From: Berberis thunbergii
Taxonomy: Eukaryota > Streptophyta > Magnoliopsida > Ranunculales > Berberidaceae
Length of the DNA stretch: 64,000 nucleotides
Assembly (NCBI GenBank): GCA_003290165.1
Contig: QNQO01006969.1
Span: 1-64,000, forward strand
Direction: 5' to 3'
The notes beneath the pieces were generated by a model. It saw only the letters and a list, made by a program, of their open reading frames with translations. It was not told the DNA's origin and did not search any database. Made by a program: the position numbers and the translations under genes. Below are positions 23,752 through 34,689 of the stretch, one piece after another. Each line of letters begins with the position of its first letter. Position 1 is the first letter of the stretch.

Positions 23752-24175
23752 AATGACTTGGAGAACAGCAGACGCGCGTAGAACACGCAGCAATCTCTCA
23801 ACCGTAGAACACGCAGCACACGTGCGTTTCTGCGACAAATCAAGTTACACCGGACTGCCAAGATGTCGCCACATCTCAGCATGTCAACGCTGCGACACAG
23901 CAGCAATGTGTCCCAGCAGCAAACCCAGCAGCAACAGCAAAGCAGCGCAGCAACAGCAACACAGCGCAGCAACAGAATGGAACTCTGTTTTGCGACAGAG
24001 TGCGCTGCCTAAACCGCGAAATGCTGGAATTTTGCGACAGAGTGCTCTGCCCTTTCATCCAAGAAATGCTGAAATTTTGTCGCGACAGCGAGCAACCCAC
24101 TGCATCTCCGAAACAACCTTCCTTTTGCAGCTGTTTCACCAGTTGCTTATCGAAAACAACCTGTTCATTCGATTA
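23752..24175 (-). repeat. CAG/CTG-rich module 1 of CACTA-1
   Basis: A GC-rich tract with CAGCAGCAACAGCAAAGCAG-type runs and the phrase CTCTGTTTTGCGACAGAGTG. It is a diverged copy of the module at 27595-27870: both share a core of the form GAACACGCAGCACACG.GCG followed by TTTCTGCGAC. Frames on both strands are open (Gln-rich on plus; Cys/Ala/Val-rich on minus), which is a composition effect. It separates the ATPase and ABCG cargo blocks. Confidence 0.6.
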
Positions 24176-24823
24176 TGAGCTGCAGTGTATTTAAAGAAAT
24201 ATATAGTAATTGTAAGAGACATAAATAAAAAACTATTAGATACACAAAACAAGTAATAGATATTGTCAAAATAAATTTCAGCTCCCGTTACTTGGGAACA
24301 CAAAAATATTGAAGTAGCTCGATAAAAATTTCAGATAATGTGGAAAGTAGAAAAAGGCTAAGTTAATAAACATGAAGAGAAGAGATATATGTCACATTTA
24401 TAAAACTTTGAAGAGAAGGATCCATGTAATCTACATTATGTTTTGGATAATGCTACCAAAGATACATCATAAAACATGGAAAAGATAGAGCTTTAAATCT
24501 AACCTATGTTGGATTATTAAGTTTGGGAAACCATGAAAAATAGGATCCACGGATGAATTCCATATTGCAAGTTATTCTGAACTACAGAGCTAGAATACAC
24601 CATAATCTATGAAACAGAATTCCAAATGCCACTATAAAAACAGAATTCCCCAACCAAAAACCAATTTTCCACAAATCATAACCAGCAGTAAAAGCCACCA
24701 TTTCCAACCCCAGGCTAATGGATCACATGCCATCCATCTGAAGATGTAATAACACTTGATATGTATCATAACATTTGAAAAGTGTTGCCATGAATATAAT
24801 TCACTGGTAAGTGTTGCAATTAC
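24176..24823. other. CACTA-1 cargo spacer, nothing recognised
   Basis: AT-rich non-coding sequence between module 1 and the ABCG fragment. It may be the intron that followed the captured ABCG exon, since the exon ends at a good donor site at 24823. Confidence 0.35.
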
Positions 24824-25062
24824 CTCATCAAATGCCTCAAATATGTCGATACTTGGCTGATGGATAGTGCAAACTGTTGTCCTTCCTGTGCCAACAACAT
24901 TCTTTACTGCAGCATAACAATAGCTGCCGCTCGAGCATCTAAACCTGATGTTGGTTCATCCATGAATATTATCGACGGATTGGAGACAAGCTCTACTGCG
25001 ATGGTTAGCCTCTTACGCTGCTCAGTAGACATACCACTTACATCTGGAATTGTATTAACGCT
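24824..25062 (-). pseudogene. Captured fragment of a PDR-type ABCG transporter
   Basis: The minus strand reads [17 protein letters not shown], then [20 protein letters not shown], then [20 protein letters not shown] and a GTAATT donor. This covers the ABC signature region, Walker B and the H-loop histidine of a full-size pleiotropic drug resistance ABCG protein. A one-base loss after AAIVM shifts the frame, creating a stop in CTGCAGTAA. A short duplication (CGCTGCTCAGTAGAC at about 25016 and 25056) lies at its upstream edge. No membrane domain is present. Confidence 0.85.
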
Positions 25063-25251
25063 GCTCAGTAGACAGACCACAAACAAATTCCTGCATGAAA
25101 TTACTTTTAGAAATTGTATTAACAGTTTTAGAAATAGTTATTCCTAATTATAAGGTGATTGTGTAAGGGATGCATGCATGTCTCTACCAGTAATTGGCCG
25201 AAAGCAAGGGAGCTGCCTAAAGAATAAAATAACCTTTAGAGTTGAATTTAC

Positions 25252-25458
25252 CACAAGCGAGGTTGGTGTGATAATCAGCACTTCTTTGGAGTTCTCGAGA
25301 TGGATACCATCCGTGTTGAGGCTGTCTCCTGGTGACAAAACATTCATATTGAAGACCTGAACGCCAATGCAATTATCAAACTTCAGGTGGCACTGAGGGC
25401 TGTTTGTAATTATTATTCCTGTAACTACAACATTATAACTCCCGTAGAATCTGAGTGC
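25252..25458 (-). pseudogene. Captured exon of a GH28 polygalacturonase
   Basis: Between an acceptor (TCTCTGCAG) and a donor (GTAAATTC) the minus strand encodes ALRFYGSYNVVVTGIIITNS, PQCHLKFDNCIGVQVFN and PGDSLNTDGIHLENSKEVLI. NTDGIHLEN contains the first catalytic Asp motif (NTD) of glycoside hydrolase 28. The following GDDC motif is missing, replaced by ITPTSLV. This is a classic GH28 sequence, distinct from the resident QRT3-like gene at 11843, so it was not copied from that gene. Confidence 0.8.
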
Positions 25459-25599
25459 CTGCAGAGAAAATGATACAGAAATAAGAACTAGTCAAAACTA
25501 ATGTAATGTACATCAAAGTGTATTTCGACCAATTCTTACTACTAATTGTTAGACCATGTAGTTTGACATTAATGAAGGAGCAATTCTTACAGTGGGTTA

Positions 25600-25762
25600 C
25601 ACTGGGTCTGCAATTCTTCATAAGATTCAACAACCAGGCACGATGGTAAATGACTTTGGTAATTTTCTTTCCTTTGTCCAAGCACTCTCCCACCCATTTA
25701 ATATGTCCAAAATCTTCAAGCATTCGATCAATACAATACACAGCACATGGTGTCCAGAACAA
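25600..25762 (-). pseudogene. Captured fragment of a DUF659 / hAT-transposase-like protein
   Basis: The minus strand reads FWTPCAVYCIDRMLEDFGHI, KWVGECLDKGKKITKVIYH and RAWLLNLMKN. The pattern TPCAxHCIDLMLEDIG followed by KGKxITxFIYNH is characteristic of plant DUF659/hAT-derived proteins. The expected H of the AHC motif is Y here. Neither the BED zinc finger nor the C-terminal dimerisation domain is present. Confidence 0.65.
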
Positions 25763-26554
25763 ATGTTTCCTTTTCGCCCCAAGCTTCTCCCCTGCTTTCC
25801 TATAACTTTCAGTATTTTCAGTGATAACCTACAACAGAGGTCAATGCAGCTAATAAGCTATAATGGTGAATAAGTTGAGAAACTAGTTAATAACAGGAAT
25901 GAAAAGTGTAGTGAAAACATTACCTTCAGACTTGAACACATGCAAATCATCATATGGGGGAGTAAGGATTGATCCTTGCATGAGTTCCAATACCATGTTG
26001 GAGCAAGGAGTTTGAAAAGAAACAATGCCACCAGATGGGTCTCCCAATCAAGCCGATCAATTTGATAGTCACTGAGTTTCCGATTTCATTTACAAGTCAT
26101 GTCAAAATTTAATCACCCTAAAAAAAAACTTTGATTGATGATTAATAACATCAATCTCAACTGGAAATTCAAGAAGCGTGCACAAAGCTTATAATGAAAG
26201 TTTGAATAACGTTCAAATTGATAATACAACCAAATTTTGTTTGTTTGGTTCATGATCAGTTCCAAAGTCACCCAAGTAAAACTTAAAACTCAAAAAAGAA
26301 AACAACACAATCAGTAACAAATCTAGTACTCCTTCACTCGGGCATCTCCACTATAAGTACAAAGTCCTAGACAAGAAGTATACAAAGTGATCCTAGGTGA
26401 GCAGTCTGATTACTCTTTGAATACTCAAGTCGACTTTACTGAATGCCCTTAGAAAGCAAATTACTGCAAAACAGGGAAATTACATACACAACTCAGAAAA
26501 AAATGTCGAAGAGTAGCTTCATAGACAAAAAATTGAATAAACAAACAATAATAT
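25763..26554. other. CACTA-1 cargo, unidentified
   Basis: A minus-strand stretch near 25925-26045 reads GIVSFQTPCSNMVLELMQGS, which I do not recognise. The remainder is AT-rich. Possibly more captured or intron sequence. Confidence 0.3.
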
Positions 26555-26895
26555 TTATCTGCTGTTGCTGATATTGTTGTTGAAAATTCCCATAGCCAGG
26601 ATACGGTCCATAAGCATATATGTTGGGGTCTTGGGCAGGTGGAGCATATCCATAGGATGGGTAACCTTGATTGTAACCATAAATGTTACCACCATTCCAT
26701 TGGTTTGGATCTGCTTGTGGCTGAACTGAACCAACCGAAGGATCCTGCTGCAAAATTCTCATTAATGGTAAATTAGTACAATGTACCACAAAAAAACTGA
26801 AGGGCATTACTATATTTATGTAGGTATTACCAACCTGCTTGCTAGAAGGGCTGCACCCCCATGAAAGACGAATGTTTGCGCCCCCAATTGATAAT
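26555..26895 (-). pseudogene. Captured fragment of an RBP45/RBP47-like RNA-binding protein
   Basis: Exon 26895-26835 encodes IGGANIRLSWGCSPSSKQ and ends at a GTTGGT donor, matching the end of the third RRM of plant RBP45/47 proteins (IRLSWGRSP). Exon 26747-26555 encodes DPSVGSVQPQADPNQWNGG, GYNQGYPSYGYAPPAQDPNI and YAYGPYPGYGNFQQQYQQQQ, the Tyr/Gln-rich C-terminal tail of the family. The frame continues upstream into unrelated sequence near 26905-26999, marking a capture junction. RRM1 and RRM2 are absent. Confidence 0.75.
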
Positions 26896-26999
26896 TCCCA
26901 AAAGTCCCTTACAGCCAGCATATCTGATTTGATAGGCACAAGGTGCATACTCTCAGTTATGGCTGGGAACTCGTCAAATAGGTACATAACCAACTTCAA

Positions 27000-27590
27000 T
27001 AGAGTTTGAAAATAAGAAGAAAAAATACAAAAATAAACACCGAAAGTACATTAGTAATCACAAAAAACATTCCAAACCATGTTAGTGAAGATATTGTTTG
27101 TACTTGAAAGTCCAAATCTATCAAACAGTGTTATGTAATGAACTTGAAAATAAAATGCATGTAAGTTATGAATTTCTAATCAACCAAGATGAAAATAAGT
27201 AACGCACACAAACAGTTTTCCTAGGAAAAATATCCAATTCTTCAAATATAGCGTTTCATTGCTGAAATCCAAATAACGTTTCAGGTTCTGTTCCTTCTAG
27301 ATCATTGTGAATTCAATGGTCATGAGTTTTACAATTCAATAATTTTCAGTCTTCAGGGTTCCAAAATGATGCGTGTTTAATATATTTCAACTAAAAGCAT
27401 GAGTTTAATTTTAAAATAGGACCTGAAGTACATAGATGCAATATGTTGGTCTCCTAAACTGAACTTCAGTCTTTAGATAACCATAAATATTATGAAAATC
27501 CAAGGAAAATGACCAAAGACAACAAACAACATGTTATAACTGCCTAATTTGAATAATAACAAACCTGAAACACAAAAAATGGCTCCATGC
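27000..27590. other. CACTA-1 cargo spacer, nothing recognised
   Basis: AT-rich non-coding sequence between the RBP45-like fragment and module 2. Confidence 0.35.
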
Positions 27591-27591
27591 A

Positions 27592-27870
27592 GTGCTCTCA
27601 GCCATAGAACACGCAGCACACGCGCGTTTCTGCGACCCGAGTGTACCCCGGATTGCCCAAAACAAATGCTCCAACCAACGCTGCGACAGACAGCAGGCGT
27701 CCCAGCAGCAGCAAAACCAGCATCAACAGCAACTCGCAACAGCATCAGCAACGCAGCAGCAACATCAGCAACAGCAACGCAACGCAGAACAGAGCAACTC
27801 TGTTTTGCGACAGAGTACTCTGCCTGAACAGCATCTGCCCCTGTTAGCTGTGTCGCAGCCAAGCACAGAG
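27592..27870 (-). repeat. CAG/CTG-rich module 2 of CACTA-1
   Basis: Diverged copy of module 1, with GAACACGCAGCACACGCGCG, then CAGCAGCAAAACCAGCATCA-type runs and CTCTGTTTTGCGACAGAGTA. On the minus strand it ends TTTTGTGTTTCAG followed by GTTTGTTATT, so it could act as an exon with a donor. It separates the RBP45-like and RDR fragments. Confidence 0.6.
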
Positions 27871-28275
27871 GTTACAACGCATCACAAGACCATTAGCGCA
27901 ATTTCACGGTCAGTATAATGTCTGTAAAAAGAAAAATGGTTTAGCACCTATAAAATACCAAAAAAAAAATCTCTTGACATGCTTATGATGCAATAATGAT
28001 AGGTGGTTCAGCGCTTAGTTAAGTAGAGTCAATGTGACAAACCTGAAGTGTGCAGACAGTATCGGTGGATGAAAATATTGTACCAATGGTTGAACCAAAA
28101 CAACATCAAGAAAAAAGAATACTTTAGCTGACAATTGAACGAAAAATATAAATTAAAAATGGTGAATGGTCATATCAGATACGAAGATCAAATAAAAGGA
28201 ATAAGAATTGAACCAAGATAGTCACGTACTCGTATACTTGTTCCCGCAATAACTCATTCAACATGCAGATGGACC

Positions 28276-28425
28276 TTGAAGATCAACTACATGGATTGCA
28301 TTCAACAAATTTGGCATTGCCAACAAATTTCTCCAACTCTTTGACGTATATTGCATTCAAGACATGTACATCACCAAAGTGCAACCCTGGATGCCTGTAG
28401 ACTAACACTTGCCCAGAAATTTTCC
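28276..28425 (-). pseudogene. Captured fragment of an RNA-dependent RNA polymerase (RDR)
   Basis: The minus strand reads SGQVLVYRHPGLHFGDVHVL, then NAIYVKELEKFVGNAKF, before a TGA stop. The string GKVLVYRNPGLHFGDIHVL followed by A.YV..LE.FVGN.K is a conserved part of plant RDR proteins, and the downstream FVGNAKF pattern fits the RDR3-5 group best. These enzymes make double-stranded RNA in silencing pathways. The catalytic DxDGD motif that should follow is missing: the sequence after the stop only loosely recalls GPRSL. It is a fragment of about 45 residues. Confidence 0.7.
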
Positions 28426-28465
28426 ATCACCACTGTATTTCAGAAAATATAGACCTTAGATGCCC

Positions 28466-30125
28466 CTATCAATCATCAAGTTCCGCATGAGTTCTACACC
28501 ATACGAAGAAATCACCAACGTCCAAATCCCCATCTTGTCTCCTTTGGATCACTTTTGTAAAGTTTCACCCCAGTCTTGTATTTGAAGCATAAGGAAAGTC
28601 TGATCTCTGTTGCAGGGTTCAATGATCCATGACAAGCGCAAGAGAATTGATGGATAGGATCTACAACCTCTAATGCTATCGCAATGACATTCCTTTCCCA
28701 ATCACAAACTTTGTAATCTCCTTGACACTGAGGAACATGATTGCTTGGAGAAGGAAACCTCACAACACCTTGAGAAGATGATGGTAATGGAGATGGTGGT
28801 AATGGAGATGGAGGTAATGAAGATCGGTGGTAATGGAGATGGAGGTAATGGATTATCTGGTTGCCTTGTCGATTGTGCATCGGATGACGGTTGTATTTCA
28901 GTTCTTTGAACAACTCCTTGTATTCCCTCACTTGTTGATGGTCTACATAAGTTCCACTTTCAAGTCTCTCTCGTATCCATCTAACATTTTCTTCCAATCT
29001 TTCATATTTTCTTCCCTTTTTTTGGCTTCCAATGTTTTTTCCAATAGCAATGAACGAGCGGGAAGTGCAGCATCATACTTCCTTTTAGAGACAGTGGTTC
29101 CAACACAACGAGTACGTCCCCTCGCTTTTGGCCAAACACTTGGCTTAGAGGATCATCATCAATAGTGAGGTCAATGTTACCTTGAGTTGAAGATTCTTGC
29201 AATGCAGCTTTTTTTGCTTTAACTTGTTCCTTCAAAAGAATGAAAAAATAAAATAAATCAGGACACAAATAATATTCAAACAACTACAAAGTAAATTAAG
29301 AATTGGGTATAAAAGACATCATTGGGTACATACCATATATTGTTCAGAACCACGCGTAGGTTTTCCATCCTTTCCCGTGTGACAAGCAATCCATATGTCA
29401 GTGCGTGTGACTGGTTCTCCATCAGGGTTCTTCTCAACCTATATACTTGAAAGATTAGTCTCAGCCTATAAAGTTAAATGGTATATAATATTGTACTAGT
29501 AGCTAGAAACTCCATTACCATTTCGTACTCTACTTCTGCAGCACTGTTTTGGCCACCCCCCATACATACTTTGAAGCCTTTTTGTTTTTTGCATTTTGGT
29601 CTCTAATTGCCTTCGCTTCAGGGGTGCTCTCATGGCGAACAAACTCCTTCCAATCCTCCTCTCTTACACCATTTGGAACATGCTTCTCTTGTTCCTCAAT
29701 GGTAGGATACTTATCCAAATAATTCTTCCTAAGATGTGCCTTGAACCTTCTATAATATTCAGGCATTTTCAAATGCACACTCTTTTTCACATAATTTGGA
29801 ATGTCGTATTCACGCTGCAAATAAGCCATTGAGATATAAGTTGAAAATAAAATAAGACATTATGAAAATCAATGATGTAAAATCTCACCTTGAGGCCATT
29901 CCACACATCCTCTTTGTAGTTGTCAGTAACATGGTGCCAACCCTTGAATTTGATGGGTACAAGGGTTTCAACAAGCTTTCCAATGTTTTTATTGAAATTT
30001 CTAGCACCAGGTCCAACTGCTAAACCGTGGAGGTTGAACTGTATGGTCTGTTTAACTTCAATGTCATCATTTGTAGATCTGGTGACATCAATGGTGGAGA
30101 GATCATTGCCGCAAGTACTATCCAT
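28466..30125 (-). pseudogene. TNP1-like (Transposase_24 / Ptta-En/Spm) gene of CACTA-1
   Basis: Starting at ATG 30125, exon 1 (to 29889) encodes STIDVTRSTNDD and LHGLAVGPGARNFNK and stays open. Exon 2 (from 29814) encodes REYDIPNYVKKSVHLKMP, YYRRFKAHLRKNYLDKYPTI and VPNGVREEDWKEFVRHES. A further exon (about 29440-29332) encodes EKNPDGEPVTRTDIWIACH, the family hallmark. A fourth encodes KAKKAALQESSTQGNIDLTI and then loses frame near 29125, where one base is missing compared with CACTA-2. The last part matches the C-terminal TNP1 region with VCDWERNVIAIALEVVDP. In En/Spm such proteins bind subterminal repeats. It is decayed but nearly identical to the CACTA-2 copy by eye. Confidence 0.8.
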
Positions 30126-31029
30126 CTCTATCAATGAAGACAGTTATAGATATTAACCATTATCAAACAAAAAGACATAAGAATCAACTATATACACCAC
30201 ATTTATAGATAATTTCATTCCACAACATATCACCACAAATAGTTTTTTATAAAGCATTGGAAAAGCCAATCTGAATACATAGCTACAAAGCTTCCCTTTC
30301 CCAACTCAAAAGTCTAAATAAGAAACAAAGACAAAATATTATTGAGCCTAAATTCCACTCCCGACCACTTAATAAATACTAAACTAAATTCAATTCAGAA
30401 CCTCGTAATAAACTTTTGTATTGTTGATTTACAATTGTAAACTTCCTAAAATACATGTACTGCAGATGATTTCAATTCTTGATGATGGAAACTAAGTAAT
30501 AAATTAGCAAATCATTAATCTTGAAACTTGTTGTGTACAAAAGTTTGGTTGTAATGAGTATAAGGAGGACCACAATAGTACGATTTATAACTTATTTGAT
30601 TATAGTTTCAGAGAAGAAGCTAGAAGAAGGACCACCCAAGTGCTTGAATGAGCCATGGAAAATATGTTTGATGAAAATCCCTTTTGTTTGTTTGACACAC
30701 AAACACCCAAACTACACAAAACATACACTACCACTTCATTCAGTTCATTGAAACAAGACATGCAAGTATCTATCTACACATGAAGCCTATAATCCACCAT
30801 GAATGTTAGCTATAGTGGCTATTAAGTAGTAATCAGTGAAAGAGAAAGCAAGGCAACGTGTGCTTGATAGCAAGTTTTGTGGCTAAACGAGTTATTGTCA
30901 TGGTGTGCGTGGAGATAAAGTCACATGTGGAGACCTTTCAAGGAATTGGAAGTGCAACCAAATGATCAAAATTTGTAGATTTCGATGGAACTTGCCCTAA
31001 TTTAATGGAAGTTACTGTCAACCTAAAAC

Positions 31030-31300
31030 TCAATCATGGATAAGTACTTTGGCCAGGGCAGCTCACCCTAAATTCATACAGGAAAGCCCCCCACACCATC
31101 TTATCAAAGAAGCAGATGGGAAGGAAATGATCAGTTGTTTCTTCATTGAAATTGCAAAGTACACAATGGTTTAGGATCTGCATGCCTCTTCTCTATCCAC
31201 TGTGGGGGCCCTTCCTTAAAGGGCAGACCAAAGAAAGAAGTTCAGCCTTCGTGCAATGCTTAATCCACATCTTTCCAATATCGTTTTGTTGAAAATACTG
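31030..31300 (-). pseudogene. LINE reverse transcriptase C-terminal (zf-RVT) remnant
   Basis: On the minus strand, in broken frames, the sequence reads KAELLSLV / LNFFLWSAL and then CVLCNFNEETTDHFLPICFF followed by DKMVWGAF. This is the FFLW...C.LC...E..DHLF..C.F...VW pattern of the zf-RVT domain at the end of plant LINE ORF2. It is too decayed to define element boundaries. Confidence 0.5.
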
Positions 31301-32307
31301 CCAAACAAGGTAACTGCTCTATCATTCAAAATATCAAACATCCCGCTCACACTGAATCCTCCTCTTTTCTCTTCCCATAGAGTTCATCTTCCTTGGCTGT
31401 AATTTCTTTGGTTTGGACAGGTGCTAGGAGTTTAGAGCTTCCCTTTCATTGAAGTTCCTTCTAAAACTAAACTTCCACCCTGATTGGACCTGATAAAGGA
31501 CGACTATTGACACATAACCCACCATGGCATGAAGCTTCACACCCCTGTATAAGCACCGCCTGCTGATCTCCTCCTCGGCTTGACACCCTCCACAACCAAC
31601 TTCACTTTATGCCTGACGCCTCCTGTCTCAGTACCACTTTTGCTATTCTGAGCCACACTAAACCTCAATGATCTCTTGACAGAAAATGATGATTAGAACT
31701 TCCCACCAAGATCTGTGCAAACATTATACTTCTTTAACAATATCACCCAGATTACTTTATTTCTCCATCTCTTAGTCCTCACCTTACTCCCTCCCACACC
31801 TAAAATTGATCTCCCAGTATAATTCGGTCACCGGCCTCGAGGGAGGAAAACAACCATGCTGGGAAAACAGCCACACTCTTCTTAATCGAAAAAGTTTTTT
31901 ATTTTCTGGATATCCATGTAAGAAAGTGAATCAAAAGCATGGCTACCACAGGTGAGAGAGTAACATTCGAAGGCCTTCACAAGCCAAATAGTTCCAATCA
32001 CCATCATAAAAGCTCCCTCACCAACCACTGAACTACCTCTTTCCCTTTCAACTAACCCTCAATCTTTTAGGAAACTCAAACACTTCGCTATAATATTCAA
32101 TCAGAATCTCTACTAATTGCAACAACTTCATAAGTTACAGCCTAAATACCCTTGTCACACTCGTGCGGTGCTATCCAAGCCCAATATATCAAGTTTTTAA
32201 AGACGATGCACACAATCTATGGCCATCACCAATCATAAATGATTCTTGGAGAGTGGGTTGGGTAGGTTTTGATTAGATAAGGGAGAGATTGGTAAACTAA
32301 ATATGAG

Positions 32308-32432
32308 TGCGAGGGAAGCGAGGGAAAGGGGCGAGGGATCCGCTTCAAGATGAGTGCATCAGTTTTGAGATGATGTTGTTTATTTCGAAGCGAATGATCC
32401 CTCGCCTCTTTCCCTCTCGTTCCCTCCCACGA
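32308..32432. repeat. GA-rich inverted repeat (hairpin) in CACTA-1
   Basis: The left arm GCGAGGGAAGCGAGGGAAAG with GGATCCGCTTC and the right arm GAAGCGAATGATCC with CTCGCCTCTTTCCCTCTCG pair imperfectly over about 40 bp with a loop of about 45 bases. It resembles the foldback element at 23310 in composition but is not the same sequence. Confidence 0.55.
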
Positions 32433-33484
32433 CCCCTAGAATTTTCACACTTGGTATTGATAAAGTTGTATTTGAGCTTGAATATATTATAACAGTGGCA
32501 AACTGATTTTTTTTTTTTTGGTTTTGGTGATATGATGGAGGTTATCTATGATGATGACTTCCACCATATTTTTCAGGTCTAACGCTTGATTATTACTTAT
32601 ATTATACGTTTGTTCATTTTGCTCTTCTCGTGGAACCGTATGTACTCTGTGTAAAGACTTTAATGTTGAGGTTCATAACTCAGCCAAAGTCGCGGAGCGA
32701 TAAATCTATGATCGTATTTAACTTATTTTGCCTATGGCTTTAAAAAAAATCATCTCACTTCTCACCAATAACAAGTTTATGGTTTGAATCGACTTAATTT
32801 TAGAACAATCTGAAATTTATCTTTACTTGCTTCAACTTACATAATTGCAGGAACAAATCTAGGTAACAGATTTCCATGATCTTGAGAATCCATTAAGGAA
32901 GTGACTGGAATTTAGTTTTACTTGTTTCAACTTACATAATTGCACGAATATCAATCACATCGTTTCCAATCCTTTTTCATATATTAGTTGAAACATGCAA
33001 TTAATACCTAATCCAGTAATGCAATCAGTATGGGGTTGGGAAGTCATTTTCTCATAATGATCCTCCGTAGTGCGACATAAATCACTAATTGGAGGGAAAA
33101 TGTATTGCAAAGATTATGACATGTTAACACAAGATATCATTAAACACAATCACCTTTTTATATCTTCATCCAGATATTTTCATAAAGCCATTAGAATTTG
33201 ATCCTTGTTTTCATTTGGTTATATGAAATTAACACTGGTAACATAGTGCAATGGTTGCTTGGGGTTGCTTGTCTTCTTCAAGATGATTTCATCCAGGATG
33301 TCACCCAATCTTTTCTATAATCAAATCAGTAATCCACAACCAAGAAATCACAGATTGAGTAACATTCACTTTCAAGAAGAATTTAACAATCAAACAAAAT
33401 GCTCATTGTTAAAAAAAACAAATCATCGATATCCCTAATTTCATCCTAAATAAAAGAGAACCCTGATGAACCCTAATTTCATCA

Positions 33485-33800
33485 TAAATAAAAGAGAGAG
33501 AGAGAGAGAGAGAGTACCTGTTCGGTTGCAGTGGCTGTCGATTTTGAAGTCGAGGGAGGAGCAGGGAAGTCGAGGGAGGAGCAGGGAAATCGAGGGAGGA
33601 GGGAAGGAGGGGAGGAGGGAAGTCGAGGGAGGGAGCAGGGAAGGAGAAGGAGCAGGGAGAAGTCGAGTCGAGGGAGGGAGCAGGTCGATGGAGGGAACCG
33701 TCGAGGGAGGGAAGCGGGTCGAGGGAGAGAAGGAGAGATCGAATTTGTGAAATTTTTGTCAATGAAAGTCGAGGAGGGAAGGTCGAGTGCCAAAAATAGC
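33485..33800 (-). promoter_or_regulatory. Pyrimidine-rich leader near the 5' (right) end of CACTA-1
   Basis: On the minus strand this tract is many variations of CTCGACTTCCCTCCCTCC followed by a (CT)n run of about 13 units (33491-33516 on plus). The same tract occurs in CACTA-2 (58074-58330) and a related one near the left end of CACTA-3. Its place just inside the subterminal repeats, upstream of the transposase genes, fits a promoter or 5' leader. Open frames here are low-complexity artefacts. Confidence 0.5.
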
Positions 33801-33828
33801 CCGCCCAACTTTTTTTTGCTTTCCATGT

Positions 33829-34290
33829 AGCCACGGTTTTTAGCCGTTGCTAAAGCTAGCCACGGTTTAAAACCGTTGCTAAATTTGTTTTTGCAACGGT
33901 TTTTAGCCGTTGCTAGATCTAGCCACGGTTTAAAACCGTTGCTAATTTTTTTTATTGCAACGGTTTTAAGCCGTTGCTAAGCCTGGCCACGGTTAAAAAC
34001 CGTTGCGAAATTTTTTTTAATGCCACGGTTTTGAGCCATTGCTATATTAGCCACGGTTTATAACCGTTGCTAAATTTGTTTTTGCAACGGTTGTGGGCCG
34101 TTGCGAATACTTCCCACGGTCTGTAGCCGTTGCTAATAGTAGCAACGGTTTTAAACCGTGCCAAATATACCTACGGTTTTAAACCGTGGCCAGGGTGTTT
34201 ATTAGCCACGGTTTTAAGCCGTTGGTACATATAGCTACGGTTTTTAGCCGTGGCAAATGTACCAACAGTTTAAAACCGTGGGCAGCTCGG
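33829..34290. repeat. CACTA-1 right subterminal repeat array
   Basis: About 15 copies of GCCACGGTTTTAAGCCGTTGC-like units, with the same palindromic core as the left array. The unique inner sequence CAGCTCGGCGTAGCTAAATG lies between the array and the terminal TTTTGGTGTAGTG. Confidence 0.85.
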
Positions 34291-34689
34291 CGTAGCTAAA
34301 TGGCCCTTTTGGTGTAGTGATAGCTCATTGGTACGTGAACATCAATGAAATATCAGTAGATGGAGGTTCTTCATGGTATGAGTTTGATTTGTTTGTATAA
34401 TTGATGCCCACTTGTAAGTTCTTCATTGTCATTATAAGTATAAAATAAGGAAGCAATCATACTAGTAAGAGGCTAACAATAACGTGAGTAATAAGTTGAC
34501 TGTTAATTTTTTCCATTAAGACCCAAATTAAATAATCAAACTCATGCATTTAGTCAGTAAATTGCAGATTGATTAAAGAAAATGAAATGCAAATAATCAG
34601 AGCACGCTAATCCCGTCCCGTCCCGATCTCGTATGAACGGGATGGATTTATCTCATCCCATCCTGTCCGTGCCCACCCCTGCTATAGAA

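Larger units (their letters stand above)
30341..33400. other. CACTA-1 right interior replacing the TNP2 region
   Basis: Similarity to CACTA-2 stops at about 30340 (after AAGACAAAATATT) and resumes near 33430. In CACTA-2 the corresponding interval contains TNP2; here it does not. It holds a LINE-like fragment, a hairpin and otherwise unrecognised sequence, so CACTA-1 looks like a deletion/replacement derivative. Confidence 0.55.
21120..34319 (-). mobile_element. CACTA-1: complete CACTA (En/Spm) element with captured gene fragments
   Basis: The ends are CACTACACCAAAA (21120) and TTTTGGTGTAGTG (ending 34319), with 3-bp target duplication ATA at 21117-21119 and 34320-34322, as known for the CACTA superfamily. 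The element is 13,200 bp. Subterminal arrays of an ACGGTTTTAAACCGT-like palindrome fill both ends. On the minus strand, from the right end, it holds a pyrimidine-rich leader, a TNP1-like pseudogene, a block of captured gene fragments, and a terminal exon close to the left end. No TNP2 transposase is present, so it is a non-autonomous relative of CACTA-2. Confidence 0.93.
20491..34681. mobile_element. Short hAT element split by CACTA-1
   Basis: The left end TAGGGGTGGGCATC and right end, reverse complemented, CAGGGGTGGGCACG form terminal inverted repeats of the Ac-like hAT type. CTATAGAA flanks the element exactly at 20483-20490 and 34682-34689, the 8-bp duplication expected for hAT. Without the 13.2-kb CACTA-1 insertion and its 3-bp duplication the hAT element is about 1 kb (20491-21119 plus 34323-34681). 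It has no transposase and is non-autonomous. CACTA-1 is therefore the younger insertion. Confidence 0.82.

Noticed and set aside
23753..24178. Long overlapping frames on both strands in the CAG-rich tracts as real Gln-rich or Cys-rich proteins.
   Set aside because: Openness on several frames at once is a result of GC- and CAG-rich composition; no domain or start context supports translation.
29596..29832. Plus-strand frames opposite TNP1 exon 2 in both elements.
   Set aside because: They are antisense to a recognised TNP1 domain.
33466..33834. Long Glu/Gly/Arg-rich and Ser/Pro-rich frames near the right ends of CACTA-1 and CACTA-2 as genes.
   Set aside because: They are translations of a GAGGGAGG/CCTCCCTC repeat tract on both strands; treated as a leader region instead.
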